Counted from the stretch's first letter, positions 43,688 through 55,592 are shown. The stretch: 64,000 nt of DNA from Cordylochernes scorpioides (GCA_030710605.1 CP092880.1:24598417-24662416), one strand, 5' to 3'. Program-made: numbers and translations. Notes: a model not told the origin generated them from the letters alone.

Positions 43688-44976
43688 ACCAGGTCTATTA
43701 GTATGAAACGCGAAAATGGCTGCCAGAGGGCGCTGTGCAACTTTATTTGAGCTAACGGTGGCGCTGTTGAGGGCATTTTGTTTTTTTGACTCACGTGGCA
43801 TCAGCATGTGGGGAGTTTTAGAAAAATTCAAATCGTGGAAAATTTTTGGAGCCCGAGGAAAATGGTGATTTCCGAGCCAAAAAGTGCCCATTTACGGGAA
43901 GTTTTGTTGTTCGCCTTCAACTGGAAGAAAGGTGCCACTGAAGCCCACCGAATGCTCGAGGAAGTTCACGGCGACCACGCTCTGAGCAAATCACAGTGTT
44001 ACAGGTGGTTTAAAAATTCCAAAGTGGCGATTTCGAACTTGATAATGAACCACGTGGAAAACCGCACCAAAAGTTCGAGGACGCTGAACTGCAAGCTTTG
44101 TTGGATGACGACACTACCCAAACGCAGGAGAAACTCGCGAAACAGCTCCAGGTGTTTCAAGGTTCTGTTTCCCTACGTTTAAACAGCCTCAGAATGACCC
44201 AAAAGCTTTCCAGATAGGTCCCCCACGAGTTGAGCGAAAGTCAGCAAGAACGGCGTCTGGTGACCTGCGAAGGGCTGCTCGCCAGGCATGAAAAGAAGTC
44301 ATTTTTGCACCGAATCATAACTTCTGATGAGAAATCGATCCACTTCAGCAATCCTATGCGCCAAAAGTCGTGGGGCCTGCTCGGCCAATTTCCAAAACGG
44401 AAGCCTAGGCCCAATCGCTTAGGAAAAAAGACAATGCTTTGCGTATGGTGGGACCAGACCGGCGTAGTATATTTCAAGCTCCTGAAACCTAGCGAAACGG
44501 TCAATACTAGTCGCTACGAAAAACAAATGCACAGTTTGAGAGAGGTATTGAATGAAAAAGGACCGGAATTGCGTGAAAAGCACAACAAGCTGATACTGCA
44601 GCATGACAACGATCCAGCCCACAACGCTACAGTGGTAAAAAACACCATAAAAGACTTGGGCTGGGAACTCTTACCCCACCCGCCGTACTTACCAGACTTA
44701 GCGCCGCCGGACTACCACCTTTTCACATCTTTAGGACACGCCCTAAAAAACCAGGAATTTTCGAACTCAGACATACTCCGAAAATGGCTTGTTGACTGGT
44801 TCGACTCAAAAGAAATAGAATTTATTAGACAAGGAATTCGAAAATTGCCTGAAAGGTGGTCCGAGTGTATAGCTAATCAGGGCAATTACTTTGAATAAAA
44901 AATCTTTTCTTGTATGGAATTGGTGAACTTTTGAATTTACTCAAAATTTTCGCGTTTCATACTAATATACCTGGTA
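43687..44976 (+). mobile_element. Mariner element 1
   Basis: About 1290 bp with ~30-bp inverted ends (TACCAGGTCTATTAGTATGA; AAACGCGAAAAT) and TA duplications. It inserted at the right end of the giant palindrome. Confidence 0.93.
43850..44898 (+). pseudogene. Mariner 1 transposase, broken
   Basis: DD34D-type mariner transposase. N-terminal helix-turn-helix: LREVLLFAFNWKKGATEAHR and CYRWFKN. A frame change near 44020 moves the reading to ELQALLDDDTTQTQEKLAKQ; there the usual WVPHEL is interrupted by a stop in place of W (TAG at ~44215). The catalytic half is long and open from 44230: ITSDEKSIHF (first D), LQHDNDPAHN (second D) and YLPDLAPPDYHLF (third D), all retained, ending GNYFE. Two defects prevent a full-length enzyme, so this copy is inactive although its catalytic residues survive. 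Confidence 0.92.
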
Positions 44977-44986
44977 TATAACAATC

Positions 44987-45232
44987 ATGAAAAAGGCATC
45001 TCCTTATCGTGCAACTGAAAGTTGCTGATGGCTTGCGCCATCTATCGGAATAAATATCAACTATTCTCGGTGATTTTTAATTATTCCAGAATTGGCCAAA
45101 TACCCATTCTTGATTAATCAAGAAAAGCTAACCACGGACGCATAGTTACGAGAATAGTTGCTATTTATTCCGATAGATGGTGCAAGCCATCAGCAACTTT
45201 CAGTTGCACGATAAGGAGATGCCTTTTTTCAT
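44987..45232. repeat. M1-family MITE with long TIRs
   Basis: Arms 44987-45075 and 45150-45232 (AAAAGGCATCTCCTTATCGT outermost). Middle has the M1 AATTGGCCAAATACCCATTC. Confidence 0.85.
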
Positions 45233-45239
45233 AATTTAT

Positions 45240-45829
45240 GCACCTTATCTCAGTACAATGTCACATTTGTAATAGTTTTTTCATATAACAATCAGAAAGT
45301 GTAGAATTGTTTGTTATTTAGAGCAAAATTTATTCACAAAAAGAGATAACTTGATGTTACTGAATAAGGTTACCTAGCTAATCTAGATATGTAAATAGGT
45401 AAAGTAGAGGAAACACCAAGAATTAGGCAAAGGAAACGTGATGAAAGAAATGATATTACGTCATTACATAAGAATGCCGATTTCTTCTGCTCCAAATTTC
45501 TCCTGAACGCTAACTGATCGATGGCCTTCTGCACTCTCTAAATTTCTTCGTCTGCTTAGAAAAATATTCCAAACGAAAATAGATTGAGATTTTTACTTTT
45601 TTTAGCGCTTCATCCGAAAATAAATATATTGTATAAATAAAAATATATTTAATAATTTTATGCTATTTTGAATTTATATTTTAATTGTGTTTCAATTGAT
45701 GTAATAATATTAATGTTTTAAATATATATATATACGAAATATAATTACGTATCAATTTCGGCGATTTTGATGTTACTATTAATGCTTTAGCGATTAATGC
45801 TATTTCTTGTGTCGAATTCTTTCCATTCA
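45240..45829. other. AT-rich intergenic DNA
   Basis: No gene or repeat recognised. Confidence 0.35.
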
Positions 45830-46080
45830 AGTTTCATTTGAGTATAGGGAACAAGTCAATAGGCGTTATATACGGTGAATTTCAATTCTTTTTGCCAAAT
45901 AGCTACAGAATCTAATATATGCGCCGCGTGTGAAAGGGCATTGTCATTTTGTAAGATCCAATTACGATTTGCTCCTTTTTTTCTTTCTCTTTTTCAAATT
46001 ACTTTTTCTTGATCGTTTATAAGAATATCCAAATAAATTACATTGTGGAATGTTAAGTCTTCTGGAATATACTCCAAGTG
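45830..46080 (-). pseudogene. Possible fossil Tc1/mariner-like fragment
   Basis: On the minus strand broken frames read EDLTFHNVIYLDILIND, then NWILQNDNALSHAAHI(LD)S and AIWQKELKF, which fits the region around the second catalytic Asp of a DDE transposase. No TIRs found. Weak call. Confidence 0.4.
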
Positions 46081-46461
46081 AACAATATTCTTATCTATAT
46101 AAATGAAGATTATACAATTATATACAATTATTTTATTTCCAAAGCGCTATATCCCGCAAGGATAACTTGCGCCAAACAAGGAGAAAAGTTTATTTACATA
46201 AGTTATTTACATTATTCAACGCATGAAAACATTAGAGATCCAGATTTTGTAGAAAGTTTAGAATGTATTTATAAAATGAATTGAACTTTAAATATGATTT
46301 TTTTATCGGAAATCAAATCGTTAAGTTCACAAACAACTAGTTCATTCTTCATTCTATAATCTTGAAATGTTGGGTAATCGATCAGTAGATGTCTTATATA
46401 AATGAAGATATGAAAGTCTTGTTGTTGCTCGGCATATGTTTCCACAATGTATACTTGTTGT

Positions 46462-46915
46462 ATATATATATATATATAGTTTAAGTTTAATTAAGTAATT
46501 GTTATCACAGAGTATGTGTGTAAGATTACAAGTAAATGCTCCAATGGCCCTCGAATCTTAGAAAAGTCTAACCCCACCAGCGAGTTCAAGTAACCAAACG
46601 GGACTCTGGCGTATTTGTAAGTGCAATTACATTTAGAACTCACGAACTGCTTTTCACATGTGTAGACATGTGGTGTACTTACAGTAAAAGCAGTCGCTAA
46701 CTACTCACCATGATTATCATGGCCTGTACCACGTGTACTAGGGATAATTAAAAAAACAAGTATGTAGGTGCTAACTGTAAGAAGATAAGCTTCTTTTTGT
46801 TTTCTATTGCTATAGGTTTCTCATTTATTTTGTTCTCTTTCTTTTAAATAAAAAAAGATAATGCTTGAACAATCTTCGTGTGGAATCAGTATATTTTAAA
46901 GTCTAACAAAGTCAA
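46462..46915 (+). repeat. Possible solo LTR copy 2, split by SINE1
   Basis: 46462-46540 and 46765-46915 together match 17620-17812. A 5'-truncated SINE1 (46541-46758) sits between, with CAAGTA-like sequence on both sides. Confidence 0.55.
46541..46758 (+). repeat. SINE1, 5'-truncated
   Basis: Begins within the body (CTCCAATGGCCCTCGAATCT) and ends GTGTACTAGGGATAATTAAA. Confidence 0.85.
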
Positions 46916-47309
46916 CACCCTACCCAGATGGAAGCTTGATACCATATAGAAGTAATCTTTGGAGTCGCCATTATAGATACGACCTTTAAAAAGCCTAATT
47001 CTTCGAGCTTTAGATGCATAAGTATATTTATTTTGAATACATGATAAAGACGTAATTGACAACAGGGATTAGCGAATACAAAAAAAAATCGATATTATGT
47101 TTTAAAACGCCTCAAAATTCTACTTTCACCATTATCAGAATATACAGTATCTGTAGGTCTTTAATACAATACATTTTATCATATGCCAGAAGTTTTATCA
47201 TTTTAAAGTTCTTTAATCAAATATCATGGGAAGTTTTATAATCTTAAATGGTATTATATTAATAATTTGTTATGATTACAACTATAACGACTATAATAAT
47301 CTTCTCGGT
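46916..47309. other. AT-rich intergenic DNA
   Basis: Nothing recognised. Confidence 0.35.
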
Positions 47310-47566
47310 ATTATTTAGACGACAAGACGAAATAAAAGAAGAAGAGTTTCTTCAATAGACATATATCGAAGCAAGCTTTCGGGCAAAAAAACCTTCTATA
47401 GGCGTGATTACGGCGACAAACGTGACACTATAAACTTGACATTATAGTGTCACGTTTGTCGCCGTAATCACGCCTGTAGAAGGTTTTTTTGCCCGAAAGC
47501 TTGCTTCGATATATGTCTATTGAAGAAACTCTTCTTCTTTTATTTCGTCTTGTCGTCTAAATAATT
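47310..47566. repeat. Near-perfect palindrome, ~123-bp arms
   Basis: Arms 47310-47432 and 47443-47566 with a ~10-bp loop; I saw one mismatch (CTATAGG versus CTGTAGG side). Confidence 0.93.
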
Positions 47567-47579
47567 ACTACTATAATTA

Positions 47580-47887
47580 GGGGGTCGGTGGAAGGATAGT
47601 CTAAACCGTTGGTTTTCGACTGCTACGACCCGGGTTCGATTCCCGTATCAGGAACTTTTTCTCTGATTTAAAAAATGCTCCAATGACCCCCGATTCTTGA
47701 AAAAGTCCAACCCCACCAGCGAGTGCGGGTAACTAAACGGGGCTCTAGCACATTTGTAAGTGCAAAAGTCGAACTGCTTTTCACATGTGTAGACATGTGG
47801 TGCACTTACAGTAAAAGCAGTCGCCTACTTCTACCCACCATAATCATCATGCCCTGTACTACGTGTAGTATGGATAAGAAAAAAAAG
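47580..47887 (+). repeat. SINE1, full copy
   Basis: GGGGTCGGTGGAAGGATAGT head, box B GGGTTCGATTCCC, ends poly(A). Inserted 14 bp after the palindrome. Confidence 0.88.
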
Positions 47888-48895
47888 TCGTATTTTTTGT
47901 GTGTGCGCTACTAATAAAAATAATATATAATAACATATATTTTGTTTAATACAATATCGCTTGGGGGGTCAAACCTTCAAATGGGAATATCCAGGGCGAA
48001 GCCGAGTTGTACTTCTGGTTCTAAATTAGAGTGGAATAAACAGCCTTGTACATATATTATAAGGCAGGTACCAATATAATTCATTTTCAAGAAATATAAT
48101 TTTATGACTAAAGATACTTAACATAAGTCCTGAGGAACCGAAATATCTTTCATTAAAAAAATCATAATTGTTTCAAATATTATGCTGCATTAGCATGCCA
48201 GTAAGGACAGTAGAAATTGTTTAATTTATTTAAAAGAATCAAACACGTCTAAAATAGTTTCGAATGTTTCAAATATATTTAAATGGAAAATTATTTCTTA
48301 ACAGAAAATAAAATTTAATTCTAAGACTGTTTATTAGAGCTAATCATTTAGTTATGTTTATTTGTAGAACATCTCTTAAAAAGATGTTAAATAAATGGAG
48401 ACCTAAACCAATAAATAATAAAGTTAGGTACAATAAAATTTATTAGTATGACTTAAACTACTTTAAACTTATAAGCGTATTTCAGGATTAGTCTAAATAC
48501 AATTTGAAAAAATAAAACAGTTTGTGAGTTATATATGCTGATCTAATTTGTAAAACTTCGGCGTTTTTATTTTTCCTGTGTAGAGTTTTACACAATTCAA
48601 ATACTTCTACGAAATTTTTATTATTAGTTGTGTGCCCATTATTTTATATTTGACCAATCACTTATGGTTGTTTTTTTGGTGGCAATTAGAAAGTTTCTTC
48701 TGCTTTTTTTTAAATAAGTAATAATATTTTGTTTATGTCTTGGAATATGTCTAGTGGATGTTTTCAGAATAGTAAAAAATTAAAATTATTTAAAGGAGAA
48801 AGAGGCTATTTTATTTTTTCACCTTTTAGCTTAACAAATATTTATCCATCATCATATATATCTAAGTCACTGTTTGTCCATATATATAATACAAT
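47888..48895. other. AT-rich intergenic DNA
   Basis: No gene. 48196-48275 is an M3 MITE end (AGGACAGTAGAAATTG). Confidence 0.4.
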
Positions 48896-48910
48896 ATAAT
48901 GCGGCTATGA

Positions 48911-49240
48911 TTATAGAACGATGTTGACAAGTTTTACCGCAAATGTTTCTTTTTTCAGAACGAGAAATCGTAATTTATTTTAAGGAGAAATAACGACTAT
49001 TCCTATCCTTAAGGATGAAAGGTTGAATTGTGAAGAATAATGATGAACGGAAAAATAAAAGCGTCTAGGGATGGAAACACATTTTCCCTGGACACTTTTA
49101 TTTTTCCGTTCATCATTACTTTTCACAATTCATCCTTAAGGATAGGAATAGTCGTTATTTCTCCTTAAAATAATTTATGATATTTCGTTCTGTAAAAAGA
49201 AATATTTGCGTTAAAACGTGTCAAACGTCGTTCTATAAAT
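48911..49240. repeat. Foldback element, relative of 11056-11377
   Basis: Arms ~155 bp with TATAGAACGAYGTTGACA ends and the shared core AACGGAAAAATAAAAG; loop GATGGAAACACATTTTCC region. Confidence 0.88.
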
Positions 49241-49281
49241 ATATGTTTGTCGGCTATACACGTCCACAATACGTAACTAAT

Positions 49282-52200
49282 GCCAAATTGAATGTTCTTC
49301 AATGCAACATCAATGGCATATATACTAGTAAGAGCAAGGTTAAACTGGATGAGATATTATCACTGGCTGATTCCAAAGGCGCTAATATCATTTGTCTGCA
49401 AGAAACCAAGCTTAAGCCCAACCACCTTTTTAAGGTAAAGGGCTTCAAAATACTGAGAAAAGACAGGCCTTCAGCAGATGGAGGAGGAGGGCTCCTGACC
49501 CTCATCAAAGACCTTTCCTTTGATGAAATTGACACTCCTTCAACAACCCATACTGAACTACAGGCCTTCAAAATACACCTACCCAATCAGAGACCCCTAA
49601 CAATTGTGAATACTTATCACCCACCCCAAAAACCAGGCCCAGAACTAGACTTAGTTGCACACCTACTTAACCCCAATATACTCATCCTTGGAGACTTCAA
49701 CAGCAAGCATCAATCTTGGGGCTGTTCCCTCAACAACACTGAGGGCTCTATCCTCAGCACCTTCATTGATGACAACAACCTCACAATTGTGTCCCATGGT
49801 CCTACCTACATCTCTCACTCCTATGGAACTCCGCAAACACTAGATCTCACCATCACCTCCCCATCTATGCAACAGTTCATAAAAAACAGCACCCTGAAAA
49901 GCATCGGAAACGACCATCTTCCTCTGCTAACAGAAATCTCCACCTCCACTTCCCTCCCAAAATCTTCACAAAGACTTTTCTGGAACTATAAGAAAGCCTC
50001 CTGGAATTCATTTAAAACATTGTTAGATAGTCTTCTCAGCAAAATCCCACCAAATTCCTCTTTAGAAGACAGGTGGAAGAACTGGAAGTCTGCAGTCCTA
50101 ATTTCTGCCAAACAAAACATCCCCAGAGGGAACAGAAAATTCTACATTCCTGGATATAGAGAGGTACTAGATCTTTTGAAAGATGAAATAGAAGATAGGA
50201 ACCAAGTTTACCAAGACCTCATTCAGAACAACAACACCCTCCTCATCAGAGATTACAATCACCTTGCTGCAAAAATTAAGCTTAAGGCGGACCAAATCAA
50301 ACAGAATAAGTGGATTGAAATCTGCTCTTCAATTGACCCAAAAACCAGCGACACGAAACTATGGAAACTACTACATGCCCTCAATCAGGACACTCCATCT
50401 CACAGCAGCTCAAATACCTTCAAGGATAATTCTGGAAATCCCCTCACAGACAAATACAGCATAGCAAATCATTTTGCCCACCATTACAGCTCCACCGCAA
50501 AACTTAATTTTAATTTACAGGATAAAATAATAGGTAGAAAATCTAGGCTCACCAGAAACCTTGCAAAATCCAAACCCAGCCACAACATTTTCAGTAAACC
50601 TTTTCAAGAGCATGAACTGGACGAAGCTTTAAGTCATCTTGACCCTACAAAAGCTCCTGGTCCAGACAACATCACTGGACCCATGTTGAAAAACCTCAGT
50701 TCCCATGCCAAACTAGAACTCTTAAGCATTTTCAATTACAGTTGGAGCTCGTCTACCCTCCCTAAAGAGTGGAAACATGCCACAATTATCCCCATCCACA
50801 AACCAGGCAAGCTTGAGAACCACCCAACCAACTACAGACCTATCTCTCTGACCTCTATTCCCTGCAAAATCATGGAACACATGATTCTCAATAGGTTAAC
50901 CTTTTATCTTAACCTCAACAACCTACTAGACCCTCATCAAATAGCTTTTAAAAAATATCAAAGCACAGAAGATTCAATCTTTTACTTCGTTCAACAAACC
51001 CAGGACAGCTTCCATCATAAACCTACAGAATCCACTATAGCAGCCTTCATCGATCTTTCCCAAGCCTTCGACAGAGTCTGGAAGGAAAAGCTAATTCTCA
51101 AACTCGATGAACTTGGAATAGAGGGAAGTATGCTGAGTTGGATCAGCAATTTTCTATCCAAACGTACCATACAGGTTAACTTCAACAACATCAAATCAAA
51201 AACCACTCGTATTTACCAAGGTCTACCCCAAGGATCAATCCTAAGCCCTATTCTCTTCAATATTTACCTAAATGATGTACACACTTCTATCAAACCGCCA
51301 GCTAAAATTGCCCTTTACGCAGATGACATAATCATCTGGGTCTCCAAAAACAACCTCTCCGATGCAGAACAATCTCTGAATAAAGCCATGAAAAATCTAC
51401 AAAAGGTAACTAAGAAACTGAAATTATCCATTAACATCAGCAAATCTGAAATCGGCCTCTTCACCATCAACAACCACCTTCGCCACTGGACCCCAAATAT
51501 TTTCTTAAATAATTCAAAACTTCAATATTCAGATTCCCCAAGATATCTTGGTGTCACACTCGACCCTGCGCTCACTTTTAAAAAACATATTGACACCATG
51601 ATAAGCAAAGCCAAAAATAGGCTCAAAATCCTGAAAGAAATATCAGGCTTAAACTAGGGTGCAAATGCCAATATCTTACGCACAACGTACCTTGCACTCG
51701 TAAGACCTATTTTGGAATATGCTACACCAGCCTGGATCAATGCAAGTAAAACTAACCTATCCAAAATAGACAGAATCCAAGCAAGCGCAGCTAAAATCTT
51801 CAGCGGACTTCGAGGATCCTGCCCAAATCGCATTGCTGAACTCGAATCCAACCTTCTTCCCCTGCACCTAAGGAGAAAAATCTGCTTTTCAAAATTTATA
51901 ACAAAAAAGATTAACTCTCCAAAAGAACATCTTACAGGAAAATTTATTAGAAATTGGGTCCCAAACCAAAGATTAAAACGCCCCACTCCTCTCAACATGG
52001 CTCACAACTCTAATCTTTTAGACATCCCAATTAATCCCAAACACAGAACTTCCTATCCCCCACACAAAACTCGCAACAAACTCATCTGTTTCCCTCATCT
52101 ACCAGACAATCCCCACAAACATGAAACTCAGCCAGAATTACTTAAAGCTCTTGGCCTCCAAATCATTGAGGAAAATAGCTCCCTCTTCGACATCACAATT

Positions 52201-52953
52201 TACACTGACGGTAGCCAACTTGAAACTGGACTGTCTGGCAGTGGAATTGCTATCTACAAAGATAAGATCCTGGAAAAAATCTGCCTCTCCCACCCTAGAC
52301 ATCTTTCAGTTTATAAATCAGAACTCTCTGCTATAGATAAGGCTCTAAAAGACATCAACATCAACTCGCCAAGCAAAATAATAATCTACTCCGACTCAAG
52401 AGCAGCCATTTATACCCTTCAAAGCTGCTTCTCCAGTCAAGAACCCCTCCTCAAGAGCATTGCTAAGTCTGTAAACCGACTCCCAGCCAACAGCTCAGTC
52501 ACAGTGCAATGGCTTCCAGCTCACGTTGGAATTCCTGGTAATGAGCTGGCAGACTCTCTGGCAAAGGCTGGTGCTCTTGGCCTACCTGAAGCAAGAGAAT
52601 CCACCACCCAACTAGACGAAAGAGACCTCCTCCGTACCATCAAAACCCAATGCCTGCAGGAATGGAAATCTGATGCTGCACATGACTGGTACAGAGCAGG
52701 AGGGACAAGCACCGGTTCTGTCCTCCCAAGAGAACAACAGTCTTTGATTTCCAGACTTAAGTCTGGTCATCTACGGACAATGACTTTCCAGAATGGTTGC
52801 AAGGTTTTCCCACTATGTACCAAGTGCAATTCTCAGCCTGCAACCCCAAGACATATTATTGACTGTATTGACTCATCCATTGATGAGCTCTACTCTTCCC
52901 CGGCAGACACCATCAAAAATCTCAAGCTTTACAGGCTTGATACCTTAGTGTGA
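49282..52953 (+). pseudogene. LINE ORF2: endonuclease, RT, RNase H; one nonsense codon
   Basis: Single reading frame of ~1220 codons broken only by TAG at 51655-51657, where the related copy at 2.6 kb has Trp (NWGAKP). Order of domains: apurinic-type endonuclease (LNVLQCNINGI, ICLQETKL, ILGDFNSKHQSWG, GNDHLPLL); reverse transcriptase (KAPGPDNITGPML, NYRPISLTSIPCKIMEHM, AAFIDLSQAFDRVW, GLPQGSILSPILFN, ALYADDIIIW); thumb; RNase H (IYTDGSQLE, YKSELSAIDKAL, IYSDSRAAIYT, WLPAHVGIPGNELADSLAKA); and a C-terminal Cys/His knuckle (CTKCNSQPATPRHIIDC). It would nick target DNA and prime reverse transcription there. The RNase H points to an I-like rather than a classical Jockey member. Stop codon is 31 bp from the element end, so there is almost no 3' UTR. 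Confidence 0.95.
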
Positions 52954-52984
52954 TTGGGTGGAGATAAGAAAGAAGAAGAAGAAG
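49282..52984 (+). mobile_element. I/Jockey-type LINE, ORF2 only
   Basis: 3703 bp, flanked by an 11-bp duplication ACGTAACTAAT (49271-49281, 52985-52995). Ends with a short tail AGATAAGAAAGAAGAAGAAG. ORF1 is absent; the copy starts within a few codons of the endonuclease start, as after 5' truncation. Confidence 0.93.
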
Positions 52985-53680
52985 ACGTAACTAATCTGAA
53001 TGAAAATTTAACAGTATATAGAGTTGAATCTGGAAAACCTATAGACAAATATTTAGACAACTATAACGAATATACTTGGAGTTATTAACAAATTTCCCTA
53101 TTTCACTCGCAACCAGCGCCTCACTGCGGTAACTAAGAGAAGTAAAGTTGGGGAAGATGGGTGGAATTCAGCTGCGGGAGGATGGCTCACGTGGTCCCCC
53201 ACGGCGCGACGAGGATTGGTGTGTGGGGGAGGTGGAGCGGGACGTTTCACAAGAGTGACATAAAACGTAATGACGGCGTAGGGGCAAGAAATCACTTGCT
53301 GGTCACATCTGCGGCGTGTGTAGTCCAGGCTGTACGTATACAGTTTGGAGAGGGACGTTTCACAAGAGTGACATCCACGGCGTCAATTTATAATTGTAAC
53401 GGATAGTATTTGAATAAAAAAATATTTTAAATAAATTCGCACTCGGGTAAAACCCGAGCGTTTCCCGGGTCATTCGGCCTGTATATATATACAATGTCTG
53501 CCTATTAGCGAGGCACGGTTTAAAATTTGAAACGGTTGGGAAGTGAAGCTTGTAATTTTTGAAGCGATTAAACATTACCTCAGAAAAGGATACTATGCAA
53601 AATTTCTGAATTTCCAGTATTTTATCTCCTTGGAGTTACAAACCAAAAACTGTCAAACACAATCCTATATACAGATAAGG

Positions 53681-53967
53681 AGTTCTGCGAACGAGTGATC
53701 TAAACCGTTGGTGTTCGACCGCTTCGATCGGGATCGAATCCCACATTGGCCACTTTTTCTAATTTAAAAATAATTGCAAATGGCCCCCGACTCTTGCAAA
53801 AGTCCAACAACACCAGCGAGTGTAAGTAACTAAACGGTGCTCTGGCACATTTGTAAATGCAAAGTCGAACTGTTTTTCACATGTGTAACATGTGGTGCTC
53901 TTACAATAAGAGCAGTCGCTAACTAGACACCATTATCATGGGCTGTACCACGTGTATTAGGGATAAT
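53681..53967 (+). repeat. SINE1, diverged copy
   Basis: Head GATCTAAACCGTTGGTGTTC, box B mutated to GGGATCGAATCCC, body and GTGTATTAGGGATAATA end recognisable. Confidence 0.8.
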
Positions 53968-53974
53968 ATATATA

Positions 53975-54070
53975 CACTAAGGAACAAAACTTAAGGAAGT
54001 TGTACCTTTTAACATGTATATCGGGATTCATACAATAACTCTGAAATATATTACAGTGACCTTTTTTTAA
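53975..54070. repeat. Tc1-type MITE end
   Basis: AAAACTTAAGGAAGTTGTAC and AATAACTCTGAAATATA match 23815-23885. Confidence 0.65.
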
Positions 54071-54187
54071 GACAATACGGACAAGCTGACTACGGGAATA
54101 TTTTAAAAGACAATTCTATTTTTCCCCAGTGCGCCATATTGAAGATCAAACATTGTATCACATCTTCATATGCTCAGCTTTCCAATA

Positions 54188-54347
54188 CAGTAGAACCTCC
54201 CTGTAAAGGACACCTAATTGCAGAGCCAAAGTGTCCTTTAGGGAGAGGTATCCTCTTACCGGAGAGTTGCTAAATAGTAAAAATGGTAATTTTGCAAATG
54301 AAAACTGTCCTTTGTAGAGAGGTGTCCGCTAAAGGGAGGTTCTACTG
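54188..54347. repeat. Pogo/Tigger-like MITE
   Basis: 160 bp; inverted ends CAGTAGAACCTCCCTGTAAA and the reverse (GGGAGGTTCTACTG), TA on both sides. The CAGTNNAACCTC end is typical of pogo/Tigger. Confidence 0.85.
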
Positions 54348-54584
54348 TACCACAGATTCAAGACGGCCCCCCCACTCTCCCAGAAATTCCCAATCTACCT
54401 AGAAATAGATCTTCTTGGAACTACCTAATATCTTCTAATTCCTCCGCCATTGTAATAAAAACAAACAAACAAAAAAAAACAAACAAAGAGACTTAATGCT
54501 GAAGGAAGGATAACCCGGGTAGTTTTCAATATTCTTTTTACACTACCTAGGTTAATTTTAACTCTATATGATATTTTATATATA

Positions 54585-54745
54585 CAGTTAAACCTGTCTA
54601 TAGCGCCCCTTCTAAATAGCGCCTCTCTTTCTATAGCGCCCGATTTTAAATACGTAGTACGATGCGATTTACATTAAAAGTGACCTGTCTATAGCACCCT
54701 ATTTTGGTGAGTCCCAAGAGTGGGCACTATAGACAGGTTTAACTG
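54585..54745. repeat. 161-bp MITE, copy 1
   Basis: Inverted ends CAGTTAAACCTGTCTATAGC / reverse, TA duplications. Same length and interior as 61885-62045, opposite orientation. Confidence 0.88.
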
Positions 54746-54759
54746 TATTTTCAAACGTC

Positions 54760-55396
54760 TATATTATTTTTTAATTTATGCTGTGTGTGTACTTAAAAAT
54801 AATTATAATTCCTTTTTAAGTACACACACAAGTTCATAGCACTTTTAGATGAACAGTGTAATGTTTCGTCTTTGAGTTGTGAGAGTTAATTCTCCACAGA
54901 TGTAACAGAAAGTATCTGGATTATTCACTCAACACCTTGGGCCCCGTCTTGTGTACACCATCTATAAAATCACTTTGATAGAATTCTAAAAGGGAACTAA
55001 AACTATTTAGTATATTTTACAAAACATAAATAATGAATATAAATGTAGTTTTTTCAAAGATTAAATCTGCCATCTCTACTACAAAGCAACTAAACAAATC
55101 GTTGGTTTACATATCAACTTGTCCAAGCAAGAATAAACCCGCAGCAAATCTATCACCACTAGCTAATGTAATGAGGTTTAAGCAAAAAGCTTACTAACAT
55201 TGTTTCCATTTATTACTGCGTGTTTTTCTCAATACGAGAAAAGGCTCTAACTCAGAAACTTTGCGTGATAGAAAAAAAAACTATTAACAATATATTTAGA
55301 ATCAGGGCAAAAAGTCACATTAAGATCAGATATTGTTTCTTTTGGAAAAAAAAAAAACTATTTTTTTGTAGACAAGTGTAATTGATATAAAATAGC
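54760..55396. other. AT-rich intergenic DNA
   Basis: 54782-54830 has a small hairpin (CTGTGTGTGTACTTAAAAA and inverse). Otherwise nothing recognised. Confidence 0.4.
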
Positions 55397-55521
55397 CCCA
55401 ATCATATTGTCACATAGAAAATTAGGAAAGACAAACTTCAGGCTGACCCAACAATTTATTTAAGGCACAAACTAATATTGAAAAATTCAAGAGAAGCAAT
55501 GAGGGGAGTTTACACAAAGTA
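55397..55521 (-). repeat. TRIM LTR fragment
   Basis: GAAAATTAGGAAAGACAAAC and CAATTTATTTAAGGCA match the LTRs at 62168 and 62675. Confidence 0.65.
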
Positions 55522-55544
55522 ATCTACTTATATATTTGCCTTAT

Positions 55545-55546
<2 letters not shown>

Positions 55547-55591
<45 letters not shown>

Positions 55592-55592
55592 G
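55547..55592 (+). repeat. (CTGT)n microsatellite
   Basis: About 11 uninterrupted CTGT/TCTG units at the left part of the Helitron. Confidence 0.95.

Larger units (their letters stand above)
49241..53481 (+). mobile_element. Helitron interrupted by a LINE
   Basis: 49247-49281 (GTCGGCTATACACGTCCACA) and 52985-53481 are the two parts of a Helitron related to 29245-30095. Its 3' end keeps the hairpin (ACCCGAGCGTTTCCCGGGT), but CTAG has become CCTG. Confidence 0.75.
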
